DNA of 64,000 nt from Telopea speciosissima (lineage: Eukaryota; Streptophyta; Magnoliopsida; Proteales; Proteaceae). The notes beneath the pieces are model-generated. The model was not told where the DNA came from. It searched no databases and saw nothing but the letters and a program-made list of their open reading frames with translations. Location of the stretch: the NCBI RefSeq assembly GCF_018873765.1, contig NC_057918.1:7820862-7884861 (forward strand), written 5' to 3'. A program made the translations under genes and the position numbers. Below, piece by piece: positions 22,025 to 33,700 of the stretch; positions within the stretch are counted from its first letter, which is position 1; the number at the start of each line of letters is the position of its first letter.

Positions 22025-23036
22025 TTACAATTCAGGCCAATCCATACCCAACGGATATCCACCTAGAAGTTCAAAAAAGGTGGAGTCGTTTTGGTTTAAA
22101 TCATCATTGCACAACCAAAAAGAACCCACAAAACAGTCACTTGACTCGGGTTCCGATGTACCCGACCCACCAACAGTCTCCTGAGAGCCTTCATTGGCTT
22201 GGTGCATGATCATATCTCCCTTGCCACTACTGTCACAACTCCGGGTCTTTAAACTCTGATCCGATGGGTGCCCGAGAGTAGTCTCCACTTGCTCTCTACA
22301 TTCTCCTGAGAGTACTGTTTCTGAACAGTCTCTAACTTTGATGTTTTTCTTCTTAATCCCCAGCTTCTTGCTCAAATAATTGTTCCAATGGTTCTTCACT
22401 TGATTGTCTGTTCGACCCGGTACCCGACCCGCAATTAGTGACCACCTTACAAAGATACCATCATCAGAATTGGGACTGGTAGCCTATTCTTATCAGAATT
22501 CACAACCAGACAAGAAAATGGACAGGACTTTCACTAAGGACACCAAGAAAATCCATGAAACCTCCAAACAAACACCATTTTTATTTTGGAAACACACTAG
22601 CTAAAACTGCAGGAGTTTTGAATCAAAGAAGAGAAGGAAAAGGGAAAATGGATGGTAAAATTACCTGTTTCCAAGCAGATTATGGAGTCTGATGATAAGG
22701 TCATCTTCTTCCTCTGAGAAATCTCCTTTTTTCACATTGGGGCTAAGGTAATTCATCCATCTTAACCTGCAACTCTTTCCACTCCTCTTCAAACCTATAT
22801 ATATATATATATATATATCTCAGCAAACAAAATTAAGCATTAGAAACAAAACCCATATTCCCAAAATTCAAAAAATCATTCTCTGGGAACAGAATTAAAT
22901 TAAAATCTGGTGCCTAACCTGTGACCTTGGCTATACGATTCCACCTCCCTTTCCCATGCACTCCTATGTAATCTATCAGAATCTTGTCTTCCTCCACTGT
23001 CCACAGACCCTTCTTGTAGTGATTCCCCTGTTCCAT
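22025..23036 (-). CDS. R2R3-MYB transcription factor, bHLH-interacting type (222 aa)
   Basis: Nuclear DNA-binding regulator. Exons on the minus strand: 23036-22919, 22794-22665, 22445-22025. Exon 2 is 130 nt and both introns sit at the standard R2R3-MYB positions. R2 covers about residues 9-60 ([13 protein letters not shown] start, [14 protein letters not shown] end), R3 about 61-112 ([25 protein letters not shown]). R3 carries the complete bHLH-binding signature DLx2Rx3Lx6Lx3R. The [13 protein letters not shown] start and the tail [12 protein letters not shown]...FFELL recall the WER/GL1/MYB23 group (subgroup 15), which acts in epidermal cell fate with R-type bHLH and WD40 partners; this placement is inference. 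The start is the ATG before EQGNHYKKG; a further in-frame ATG at 23111 lies in the GA-rich leader. Confidence 0.93.
22797..22818. repeat. (AT)n microsatellite at the end of MYB intron 1
   Basis: The run abuts the intron 1 acceptor (ATATAG just before the exon at 22794), so it forms the acceptor region in place of a normal pyrimidine tract. Length changes would alter splice-site context. Confidence 0.85.
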
Positions 23037-23067
23037 TTGCAGACCTCTGGAAAAAGGATAAATGTTG

Positions 23068-23093
23068 AGGGAGAGAGAGAGAGAGAGAGAGAG
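23068..23093. repeat. (GA)n / (CT)n microsatellite in the MYB 5' leader
   Basis: A run of GA (CT on the gene strand) between the proposed transcription start and the start codon. CT-rich leaders are common in plant genes. Confidence 0.85.
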
Positions 23094-23130
23094 CTTCAAT
23101 GTAAGATTCATGTGAAGTCCATTGATGTGT

Positions 23131-23137
23131 TTATATA
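23131..23137 (-). promoter_or_regulatory. TATA box of the MYB gene
   Basis: TATATAA on the minus strand, 95 bp before the start codon. It predicts transcription starting near 23105, which puts the ATG at 23111 at or outside the mRNA end. Confidence 0.55.
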
Positions 23138-23919
23138 ATCTGAATCTCTAGTTGTACTGTTAGTGTAGGGAAGAGGGTTTTTCCTGTGTGTGGGTAAAAA
23201 TTTGATTAGATGATGAGAGAGAATGAGAATGGAGAACTATAAGCCAAGCCAAGTGGAGGAAATCAATGCAAGATCAGTATTGTGTGGTAGATTCAAAACA
23301 TTTGTCTTTATTTTCTTTTACTATTATATTAATATGTGGGTCCAATCCCATTTATCTCCTCTGAAATCTGGTCCCCTCTTCTCTCTTCTCTCTCTTCACT
23401 AGCCTTCTTCTTACCCTTGTAGAAGTACTTTTCAACTAAAGCTTGTCACTTGGTTGATTATAGTGAAGATCTATCAGGCCATGCATAACTAACTGCAAAT
23501 CTATCAAACATCATCTTCTCCATCAAACTATCACACCCATATGCCAATAATGGAGACAAGAGAGGATTTTTTTTCCTTTAAGCTTTCAACTCTTCTTCTC
23601 TTGTTTTGTCTAAATCAGTCAATGTCATGAGTCAAATGACTCATCATGATACGAGGGTTTGTCAAATAAATTTTTTTCAATCTTATCGTTCGTGATGACG
23701 TGTACGATTGTTTGACCTATTTCCACTTAATGGTTTTTAAAAATTTGTAATTTGAAATCCACGTGTTATATACGTTTTTATCAAGGAAGCTTTGTTTATC
23801 AAAAACAAAAATTCATGACATCGTGTCATGTAGATCATATATTAGATATTGGTTTGCCATGGTCTCTCGCCTCTTTGGTTGTCAAGCTTCCTTGGATTCC
23901 TCTCATTACTTCTTGTAAT
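23138..23919. other. MYB upstream region, no gene seen
   Basis: AT-rich probable promoter sequence; no other feature supported. Confidence 0.4.
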
Positions 23920-23929
23920 ATTATAAAGC

Positions 23930-24540
23930 AGGGGTGTCAAAACTAGGCCGAACTAGGTATACCATCCTGAACCCAACCGTGATCTTATTGGGGCAGATTT
24001 GGATTGGGGCATTGCGACTTATACCAAATCGGACACACTGGAAACAAAAGAACCCGAAACCCAAACCAACCCGATCTACTCGATAAGAAACCAATAACAA
24101 CCTGAAACTCAAGGGAAAAAAAAAACAGATTTGCGTTATAATGTTGTATAAATATGTATATTAAACAAACTCAAATCGAACCGAAACCAACCTGATATAC
24201 CTCAATAAGAAACTATTAACAGCCCGAAACTAATAAAAGGCCAAATTTGCCTATAATGTTGTATAAATATGTATGTTAAAAGAACCCAACTCGTATAAAA
24301 ATCGACCCAATAGCAACCGTTACAAATTTGAAATTAAACCGAATAAATTTTTCTTATTGGTTTGGGTTTCAGATTCACCATTCACACAATGAAACCGATC
24401 CGATAACAAACCGATATGAACCTGAAATCAAACCGAACTGAATGTTTCTTATTGATTTGGGTTTTGGATTCACGATTCACGCACTGAAATTGACTCAACC
24501 CAAACCGAAAACGACATGAATTGATTGATTGACGCCCCTA
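23930..24540. mobile_element. MITE-like element with 10-bp target duplication
   Basis: Begins AGGGGTGTCAAAACTAGG and ends TTGATTGACGCCCCTA, with inverted ends. It is flanked by a perfect 10-bp duplication ATTATAAAGC at 23920-23929 and 24541-24550. The interior consists of degenerate AAACCGAACC/CCGATATGAACC repeats with two larger direct repeats (TATAATGTTGTATAAATATG occurs twice). No coding sequence. Confidence 0.8.
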
Positions 24541-24775
24541 ATTATAAAGCATTGATCCCTACCCTCTCTCCATTATGGCTCTATGTACCATTAATGTTGT
24601 CTAGGATATAAAATATGGTAGGTGGTAGTTAAGAAGAATGTTTGTAATGTGATAAATAAATTAGTTTCTACCAAAAAAAAATAAAAAAATGTGACAAATG
24701 AAGTATGGTAACCCCATATAAGATGACCATGTAAGCATTTTTTGGGGTAGAAGATGACCATGTAAGCTTTGTGAA

Positions 24776-24777
<2 letters not shown>

Positions 24778-24809
<32 letters not shown>

Positions 24810-24922
24810 AGAATGTTCTCCACCCAGATACATGGGGGTGGGTGCAATAACCACCCTGCCCCTGAGTGATAGGCCTATGTGTTTGGGCGCAACTTGCGTT
24901 GCGACAGAGAGAACATGAGCCC
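24778..24922. mobile_element. (TA)n tract containing a small foldback element
   Basis: A (TA)n run to 24806 and another from about 24923 frame a 116-bp insert, starting GGGAGAATGTTCTC and ending GAGAACATGAGCCC, so its ends are inverted copies. MITEs that target TA often sit in such tracts. Confidence 0.55.
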
Positions 24923-24984
24923 ATATATATATATGAGGGGTTAATGAATGCATGAGTCATAGGTAGGTTCCTGACCAATGTAGT

Positions 24985-25150
24985 ATTCCTCTTGCTATTG
25001 GTAGTTGTACTCCTCTTGCTATTGGTAGTTGGAGGAACTAAGAAAGGTAGTAATTAAGAGTAGTAGAGAGTGCTGCCATGAAAATGAAATAAAATTAATA
25101 AGAAAGAGACTAGAGAGTTCTGCCATGAGAATGAAATAAAAGTAATATAT
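24985..25150. repeat. Short local tandem duplications
   Basis: CTCTTGCTATTGGTAGTTG occurs twice in succession, followed by two copies of a block reading AGTKCTGCCATGARAATGAA. Simple slippage-type duplications. Confidence 0.7.
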
Positions 25151-25807
25151 GAGTATAGGAGGAGGAGTACTACTAGTAGTTCTAATTTATGGATCATCCA
25201 CAAAATATATCAAAAATTTCATCCATTCCTTCCTTCCTATCAGACAAATAAAAAGTTAATAAATTAATAATAATACGTCAGATGTCAAAGAGCTGCTGAG
25301 ATAAGTGTACAAAATTTTGTCACGGGTAAAGCATCAGACCTTAATGGAGTGGTCGAGAGCTCACCAACTTTCCTTACCTCTCTGAGTTTGAATTAATAGT
25401 CCACCAAAGGCCAGTGGTCCAGAGTCTCCAGACCCAGAAAACAAATTTTTTTAGAAAAAAATCAATCAATGATGGCGAAATGAAGGTTGGAGAGTGTGTA
25501 ATGGTCCAGAATCCAGAGGCTCATATCCAGAAATTTCTATAAGTTCCAGTACTTAGGACAATACTTTTTATTCTTCTTCTGCCCAAGATTACTCCTCTCT
25601 TGTCTATTTCAACTAATATTTTCTCCCTTTCTTATATGAAATTTGCCAAAGTCATTTATCTGCTTCAATTGAATCAGTTCACCTTTCACCCAAAAAATAA
25701 AAAAATTAAAAAAAAAAAATCAGTTCACCTTACCAAATAAAAAGATTTAAAAAAGAAAAAAGAAAAAAGAACGATACCTGGTCTTGAGGAGTGCATGAAA
25801 TTACTAG

Positions 25808-25983
25808 AAAATTATCTTTTCCAGTTCCCTAGCCGGTCCAGTTCCCTAGTCCCTCACTCCCTCTAATAAGGGGGGAGGGTGGATCCCACTCGGGTAGGGG
25901 TAGGGTGGTCATTGTGCCCCCTCCTCCTTGTTAGGTGGGCTGGGGAACTGGGCCGGGCAAGGAACTAGAGGGGATGAAGATCC
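25808..25983. mobile_element. MITE-like element, copy 2 of a pair
   Basis: Homologue of 9962-10150, with the same inverted ends (ATTATCTTTTCCAGTTCCCT and the complement of AACTAGAGGGGATGAAGATC) and the same centre GGGGTAGGGTGGTCATT. Confidence 0.6.
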
Positions 25984-26224
25984 AAACAAAGTAAAAAATC
26001 AATCTCATTAATGTTGATGCTCCTATGTGCACTCTCATTGACCCTCACATTGATGTAAGAGCTACACAACTAAGACCACTATGTTTGACCCCAACGAGAA
26101 ACACCTTGATGTTTTTGTTTTTTGTATGTTTTGTTTAATCTTGGGGTTGAGATCAAACATTAAGGTGGTTTGGTATATAATTAAATTGGACAAGAACGTG
26201 GGCCAATCTGTAATAAGAAAAAGG

Positions 26225-26390
26225 AAAGAAACGGGTTGAAATGTCTCAGCCAGGTTTGCTGCGTGGTCATGTGGCCCTTGCATTAATGCGGGGTCAATGA
26301 AGGGCCACACAGGAGCATCTAACAGGAGAGGCATGGAGATCATTTTTCCGTCTTGTATGTGGCCCTGCGAAAACATGACTAGGTACAATC
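26225..26390. repeat. Dispersed repeat, family with members at 43.0 and 52.7 kb
   Basis: Shares the scaffold GGTCATGTGGCCC, TGCGGGGTCAATG, a GGAGCATCTAACA-like block, GGCATGGAGATCATTT and GTGGCCCTGCG with 42970-43145 and 52685-52860. Ends and class are unclear. Confidence 0.45.
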
Positions 26391-29183
26391 ATTTTTTTTT
26401 TAAGGTGAGGTTTCTCACAAAGCCATATAGCAAGTTTTCTGTCAATAGGCATCCCAAGAAATAGAATGTGAGAGGGTGTGTGATGGAATCTGCACATTGC
26501 CGTCGTGGGGATCCATTTTCCTTAAAAAAAAACAGGGAAAAAGAAATTAAAATATTATGAAAGAAAGATAGATAAAAACAAAAAATTACATTATTGAGAT
26601 CAAATTAGAATAAAAAAATAAGTCTTAAGAAATTTAGATAAAAATACATGACAGATATAAGGAAGTGTAACAGTTTTACAGAAATATATCTCCATGAAAT
26701 CAGGATTCCATTAAGAACAAATGTAAGATAAGGCTACAAAAAATAGAACTAGTTAATGAGAGGGGACCTCATGCCTCGACAATACTAGCTCGCATTTTGT
26801 GGTGACTGATGACTGAGTGTGAGTCGATGGAATGGAGGGTGATAGAAGTTAGAACTCACATTTAATGCATCGGTGCCATTATTAGTTCATCTCCAGGGAG
26901 GCTTACATCTAGGGAGTTGCTGGGGGGCATTCAGCGGTTGAACTGTGTTGCACACATCTCGGTGCATGCCTAGAGATGTCTGTGGCACAATCCAATGGTT
27001 GGCAACGCCTTAAGCACTCATTGCTCTCTGAAGACGATCCTGATCCGTTGAGGGGAGGGGGTTCTCACTTGTCACTACAAACCATCAAACAATGGCTCTT
27101 TATTTTTTTTTTTTTTTTTGCCCTCTTATAGTGAAGCACTAAATACAATAAACCCATAATTGAAAATCTAATTGTCCTTTTTTTTTTATAATAGGATTTT
27201 ATTACCGCTGGAACAATGTTCCAGATAAGTCAGAGCACAAGTTATGAAGGATACAATGGACCGCACCTTGTCTGTATCATCATCAATTCTTGTCATCTGA
27301 ACATGATAATTTTAATTAAATAGGGAGATTTGTCAACCTATGAACTAGAAGGGTAAGGTCAAAACCAATTAAACCCCATCTCAAGGTATCAACCTATCAC
27401 AACCTGCCACTGATGCCCACTAGCCATTGGGTTAAATAAGGTCTATAATCTAGAATTCTCCACACTTGTCTCAAGCCAGTTGGCTGCTGTAACAGAGGTT
27501 TTATGCGATAGTAGGCGCGGTGGCCGTCCTATTGCCGGGAAGGATTAGTTGGGCCAATGTCTATGGATACCCCCTCGTTATCAAAAAAATAAAATAAAAA
27601 TAGGAGTGGTCTCATTTGGTCAAAGAACCAAACATTTAAGCATTCTAGTGCAATAAAGTTTTCATCCTATCAATCTCTCCAAGTGTTCTCAAGCTCTTTT
27701 CCCAAGTTTCTGAGTGGTGAAAGGCTAACTTGGTGTTTAAAGAGTGCTAAATGCTGGCATAGTTGACTTAGAGAAAGACTAAGGCCATGATAAACCACTC
27801 CATAAATCTATATCTCTATGATTTGATTGATATCCATTGGACTCAAGCTATTAATTGTTCTATTAATCTATATCCGTATGATTTATATCAACCAGACTAT
27901 ATAATTGAATTGAGTTTCCTTTCACCCATGGTGATGGAGGAATTCATTGACCATGGGCATCAGTACCGTTGGATGTCTAAAGGGAGGGTTATTTTTTATC
28001 CCAAACAATAGGGGTTGAGAGTTTGTAATATGACAAAAGTTTCATCGTATGGTTACATCATCAATGGTGAGCGGATAATTCCCCCCCCCCTCCAACTCTA
28101 GTGGTGAAGGAAAACTTTTTCCTATTTAATTTGATATGGACTTGATCACACATGATGGGAGAAAAATATGCCCTTTCTTTTCCATGCATTTTTACATAAT
28201 GAGCCAGGAGGCTCACGCACTTAAAAACACTCACTCTTTCTCTTCAGACAACTCCATCTCCCATCCTCCCATTGATGTGATTTTTCACTTTGGGGACGTT
28301 TTGAGAAATCTCTACCATAAATGATTGATTTAAAGCTACTGGTGGTTGTCTTCTAATTTTTACAATTGTTTTTTAGGAATAAGTTTCCCTCCACCCATAG
28401 ATGACAGTTCACCCACTATCCTAGGGTTCACAAACCCCTCCTAGGGTTTTAATATATTCCAAAATATCCTCCCGATACCCTTTCTCACCTTCTCCCACCC
28501 CCAGTGAATGAGATCCCATTCACAGTGGATGGATGGAAATTTAGTCTTTTTTAATTTTTTATGTGGGCTCATAGAAACATCATCAGGCTTGCCCTACTTC
28601 TTGCTATTTTGCATTTTCTAAGAGGATCAAGTGTTGATTATGGATGCAATTTGTGAAATCATTTTCCTTCCACATACTTTAAGGGGGGGGGGGGGGGAAA
28701 CCCTATTCTGTCAATTTACATGACATCTACATTTGTCATTATGGTTCTATTACAGATATGAGTTCCTAACTCTCGTCTTTCAATATTAATTGAAAAGATT
28801 AATTCTTTTTGGAATTGTTTAGAAAACAAGAGCAGTTGAAAAGAAAAAAGAAAAAAAAAAAAACCCAATCCATACATTGCTGAAAACTTGACATAGACTA
28901 TCATCCCACTCAGGGAGACAAAGATCTTTTTCCATATTAATGCTTTAAATTGTCCTAGGCAAAATGCCAAAACGTATTTCGTTTTCCGTGTTTGTCGTTT
29001 GGTTCGTCTTTCATTGCAAAAGTCTTCGTTTTTCCGGTTTTTGGATTTTTGCCTTAAGAAGACATCGTTTCATCATTAGTAGTGGAAGCGTGGCCACTTT
29101 GTAATCAGGAATATGAGATTAAATGGTATTTTTACTTTCCCCTCTAAGCATAACAGGTGAAGAATGTGAAACTTACCTCTACC
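26391..29183. other. Intergenic, no gene seen
   Basis: Repeat-poor AT-rich sequence with homopolymers: poly-T near 27100 and 27180, poly-C near 28081, poly-G near 28683. A weak local repeat AATCTATATC occurs at 27805-27875. No coding region is supported. Confidence 0.5.
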
Positions 29184-29191
29184 GTTCGGAC

Positions 29192-29653
29192 CAAGGTTCA
29201 AAATCCAGGTATCGGACTCGGGATCGGTCATGGCTGAAATTTTTCCGAATCAGGATCAGATTGGTCTAAATCGGTCAAAACCCCCCCCAAAATCGCTTAT
29301 TTATGGATCGGGTCATGTATAGGCAAGAGTTGGTAGGTGTTATGATCTCGGAATCGGATCGGCCGATATTATCTAGATCGGATCGATCAAAATCGATTGG
29401 TATCGGTTAGTATCGATCGGTATCGATCAAGATAATATAAAAAACTAAAGAAAAAAACTTAAAATTGAAAAAATTAAAAACATATTCAATTGGATCGGTC
29501 AAGGATCGGATCGGATTGGCCAAACCAACCAAATTGAGTGATCCAATCACCGATCCAGTCAAACCTTGTTGTATCGATCAAATCTCAGGATCGGTCTCGA
29601 CCAATACCGATCCGATCCAGCCAACATCGGCCAATCCAATACCTCAAACCATG
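29192..29653. mobile_element. TIR element with 8-bp target duplication
   Basis: Starts CAAGGTTCAAAATCCAGGTA and ends CCAATACCTCAAACCATG, imperfect inverted ends. It is flanked by GTTCGGAC at 29184-29191 and 29654-29661. The interior is built of GATCGGTA/ATCGGATCGG motifs. An 8-bp duplication suits the hAT group; the assignment is inference. Confidence 0.65.
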
Positions 29654-29661
29654 GTTCGGAC

Positions 29662-30774
29662 TGAAGTTTGCCATCTCTAACCGACCGTTATAATGCTCGA
29701 CTTTTTCCGGCGAAGTGATGGCGGCAGCTACAGACGAACACGGGAACAGGTCTTCTAGTTTTTACTCATCTCTCAATCACAATCCACGATGGTAAGATTG
29801 TGGTAATTTTTTTTGAAACTAGGGATCCATTCCCCTTATATCTCTCCTATAGACAAAGCCTCCCAATCTATCAAGGTAGTTATCATAGGGAGAGTGTATC
29901 CTCATCTTCACTTACTTTTTTGCTGACATGGCAGGTTGTCCACATCAGCTTTCATTTTTCATGTGTTTTTTTTTTTCTAAACGTATCTGGGATTGAGAAC
30001 TGAGTTTCTCCAAGCATCCTCTTTGTTTTTTCTCTTTAAATCCTTCACCTTGGATCGGTTCATCTCTAAAATTGACAAACTTGCTATCTTGTCTATTTCC
30101 GCTATTACTATTTATTTTACATGTGTAGAAATAAGACTGATGCGGATGAACACATAAATCTCCACTTAATGGTTTAGTAAAGATAGAAGATGATCTTGAT
30201 GACCACCATTTGGAGCCACTTAGAGGTTGGTACCCACAAACCAGACAGTTGGATGGGTTATTCACGCCCCCCCCCAAAAAAAAAAAAAAAAATTGGATGG
30301 GCCATGTTTTCTTGGAGATTTTGGGTTACATTTCAACTATAAGGTCCTCCACAAGAAGATTGACTAAAACTGGTAAAGTTGAGTTTCTAACCAGTCTCTG
30401 CCCCAAAAAATTTCATGGAAAAGTCAACTTTCTTGAAAATTTTAGGACCATAAAAAAATTACAAGGATAGAGATGAATACTGGTTAACATATGGGCAATA
30501 CAAAGGATGATCTATCTCAAGAAGTAAACAGAAGGAATTCATGTGATCAATTTTATTTTAGATTTTTTTTTTTTTTTTTTTGGGGGGGGGGGGTTGGGAT
30601 ATGAGTAATAAGCACATATGAACATGAATGAGTGAGAGAATCCAACCAGTGTACTCCATGGGGGTGCCAAGAGTACCAATGATCAAGCTATCATCACCTC
30701 AATTTGTATACCTATACATAAAGCATGGGGTTAACACATCCCCCGATACTATGATGAAATTCCCACGCTGAATA
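29662..30774. other. Intergenic, downstream of DEG1
   Basis: No gene seen. Contains poly-A, poly-T and poly-G homopolymers near 30275 and 30570-30592; the right part is probably the DEG1 3' UTR. Confidence 0.4.
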
Positions 30775-33700
30775 TTATGACAAATCAGGCTTTGGTTCAA
30801 GCATTACAGGTATCTTCTCTTTGTGATCATCACGCAACACCTCCACGATCACCTGAATTTCATGAAAGAAGAATTTGTGAATGTAGTTCAATGGAAAACA
30901 GCAGCTAGTATAAAGAATTATTTCATTACAAATTTTTATATATTCTGCTAGGCAATATTCTCAGTGATTTTTAAAATCCCTTTGAGACTGACTTCAAACT
31001 CTAAAAGCCAAGAAATCATCTCAACAATGAATAGAATACAAAACAAATATTTCTATTTCTTAGCCCTGGGGGAGTTAAATATGGTAATGATGGAGCAAGC
31101 AAAATGCTTCCAAAAACTTTAAATCAATGAATTGAGATTGCTTCATGAAGGGTCAATCTAGTATTGCTTCATACCCCACTTAAGTTGTAACAACAGAGCT
31201 CTAACCTCATATAATGCAGGAATCAAGCGCATATGGTAGTATGGTACTGGTCTATATGCTAAAGTTGGAAAGGCAGAAGTGTAATCTCAAATTACATGAA
31301 GCGCAGGGTTTTACCACTATACAATGGAGCCAAACTTTTGTAAAATGACTATGCCCTGGCATTGACCAACACTATTTTCTTCGGTTGCGGCATTGATTAA
31401 AATTTTTAAGGACATTTAGCAGTACTTCACCCATAAATCACATGTATCTGAAAGACTAATTATTACAGGGACATGTCATTAGAATAACAATCAAGCATGA
31501 ATATAAACAATTTCCTTCTCTAATTTTGTATAAAGGAAAAAAGAGCATGAAAGACTCGGAGTTGGAGATACGAAACCAGCATCATACCTCATCACCCACT
31601 TTACATTGGTCGAGGATTCTGTACAAGTCACTCCCATTCGTCACCTTTTTCCCATTCACAGACGTTATTATGTCACCCAAGATAAGTCTGCCGTAGGCAT
31701 CTCTTTTGGTTGGTAGTAGACCCTGGAAAATGGAGATGAGGCAATTGCGCTCAAATGAGTTCTGTGCTATTCGGATTCAAAGCTCATAAAGGAAATAAAT
31801 AAGCAAGTTTCATAGCATCAAAAGACACAGCAATCCAAACATATACAACAAAAGAAAAAAAAACCCTGTGAAAAAAAATTGAATATACCGCTTTCCCAGC
31901 TGGACCATTTGCTGGTGCATCTAAAACAAGCACCCCACTAACCCCAAGTTGTTCCACAGACTGATCAGGTGCAAACTTGATTCCTAAAATAGGTCTAGTA
32001 ACCTTCCCAAACTTCACCAGCTGGTCAACAATGCCACTGACCTGGAGAAAGGAATGAAAGCTCATTTATTATAAGGTATTAGTAAGGAACTTTTTATTTA
32101 TTTTTTAAATAGTGTGTCTAAGGCTCCAACTTAAAGATTATATGAGAACTATTCCAATATTTTAATATGACAAAATGAAAGTAACAATAAGAAGAAAGAA
32201 AACAATTTTTTTTTTGGTAAAAGAAGAAAGAAAACAATAACCCACAGTGTCAACAGGAATTGAAAATCCAACACCAGAAGATGCACCCGATGGAGAATAT
32301 ATGGCAGTATTTATCCCAATTAAGCTGCCAGAACTATCAAGAAGTGGCCCTCCACTGTTACCAGGGTTTATGGCTGCATCAGTCTGTATAACATCCTGGA
32401 TAGGGCGCCCTGTAGCAGCAGAACTTATTTCCCTACGAAGGCCACTATATAGCACATAAAAAGAAGGTGTCATTGAAACCTCAGACTGGTTAATGTAGTA
32501 GTAACCCCAAAAAAATCCATGCATATGAAATGAAGAAAAACAGAATTTTACATTATTAATTTGCTCAGAATCCAGAGAGAGGGGGTGGAGTGGGCTGAGT
32601 GGGAATGAGATGATATATGCATAAACTAAACAATGAAATACAAAGCCTCCCCTACCTGATAACACCAGTTGTAAGTGTATGATCAAGCCCAAACTGCAAA
32701 GCATACAGAAAGAAGTCAACTCCTCCAGTTATTTGAGATTACATCAGCAATAGAGAAGCTAAAAGATTATGCATTCACAGTATACAATATGCCAAGTGCA
32801 GAATAAACAAAAAAGAAGATTAGTCCTTTCTCATCCTCTCCTCTCAACCAAGTGTTGAACCTTGGACCTCAAGGTTACACACATGATAAATATACCCATT
32901 CAAGATACCAAGAGGCTGGTAACAACTCACTTGCAGGACCATATTTTCCATCTATGTTCTATGACTATCTTTAATTCTAGATTGTCACTTTTCAAGTATC
33001 TTAACACAAACCCAACGGACAGGATCATCTACTGGACATTACATCTTTCAATCTTGCATTTGATTGGAAGACATATTACCAAATCAAGGAAAGAAAAACT
33101 AGAGCAGATTAAGCTCATCTAAGATGGAAAATCCTAAGCCAAGGATGATAGCAATATTTCTTTCTCCCAAAAAGACTTTATAAGATAATGAGATCGGATG
33201 CACAGAATATGGAGTTTTGACACCATACAAGGTCAATAGGCTCGATATGGAACATCTCAACAAGAACCCAAAGAAGGCGAAGTCATGCTCCCCCAATTAA
33301 ACTCTATAAGCACAGCCAAAAAGAGCCTCATAGACACCACATCCAATCAAAAGATACAATTAGATTAGATATTCGTAAAGCCCAGAACTTTACCATGTCT
33401 TTGGAGGGAGATACCACTCTCTAATCTAGTTTCCCAAATTTGTAAAAAGAACAATTGTTTCTTACAACCAAAATCTCTCCAACAAATGGAAGCAGGACTT
33501 GAGCCTCAAAAATTTGCAAGGACAAGCTCCAAAAGCTGACGAATTCCCACAATTACGTTAGCTTACCCAGCATTATCCAGTTCATTCTAAAGCCCCTAGT
33601 GATATCAGACCACACCTCATAGGAAAACAGCAGGCAAAAGTCAGCTCATGCAAATGTTGGGAAATGATTGACAAGGATGAATGATCAGCCAAGCAAGGCT

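Noticed and set aside
23034-23111. The upstream in-frame ATG (23111) as the MYB start, giving an extra N-terminal SLSLSL stretch
   Set aside because: The extra residues come from the GA/CT microsatellite of the leader, and the TATA box at 23131-23137 would start transcription about there. The ATG before EQGNHYKKG matches the usual MYB start.
24591-24978. Open frames with poly-IY stretches
   Set aside because: They come from the (TA)n tract and the foldback element; no homology or codon structure.
28680-28697. Long G homopolymers (also 43826, 30582, 58072) as quadruplex regulatory elements
   Set aside because: They lie in gene-poor or intronic sequence and such runs are prone to sequencing error; nothing ties them to a gene.
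32247-32459. Plus-strand frame opposite DEG1 exon 5
   Set aside because: Shadow of a strongly conserved exon with the protease active-site serine on the minus strand.
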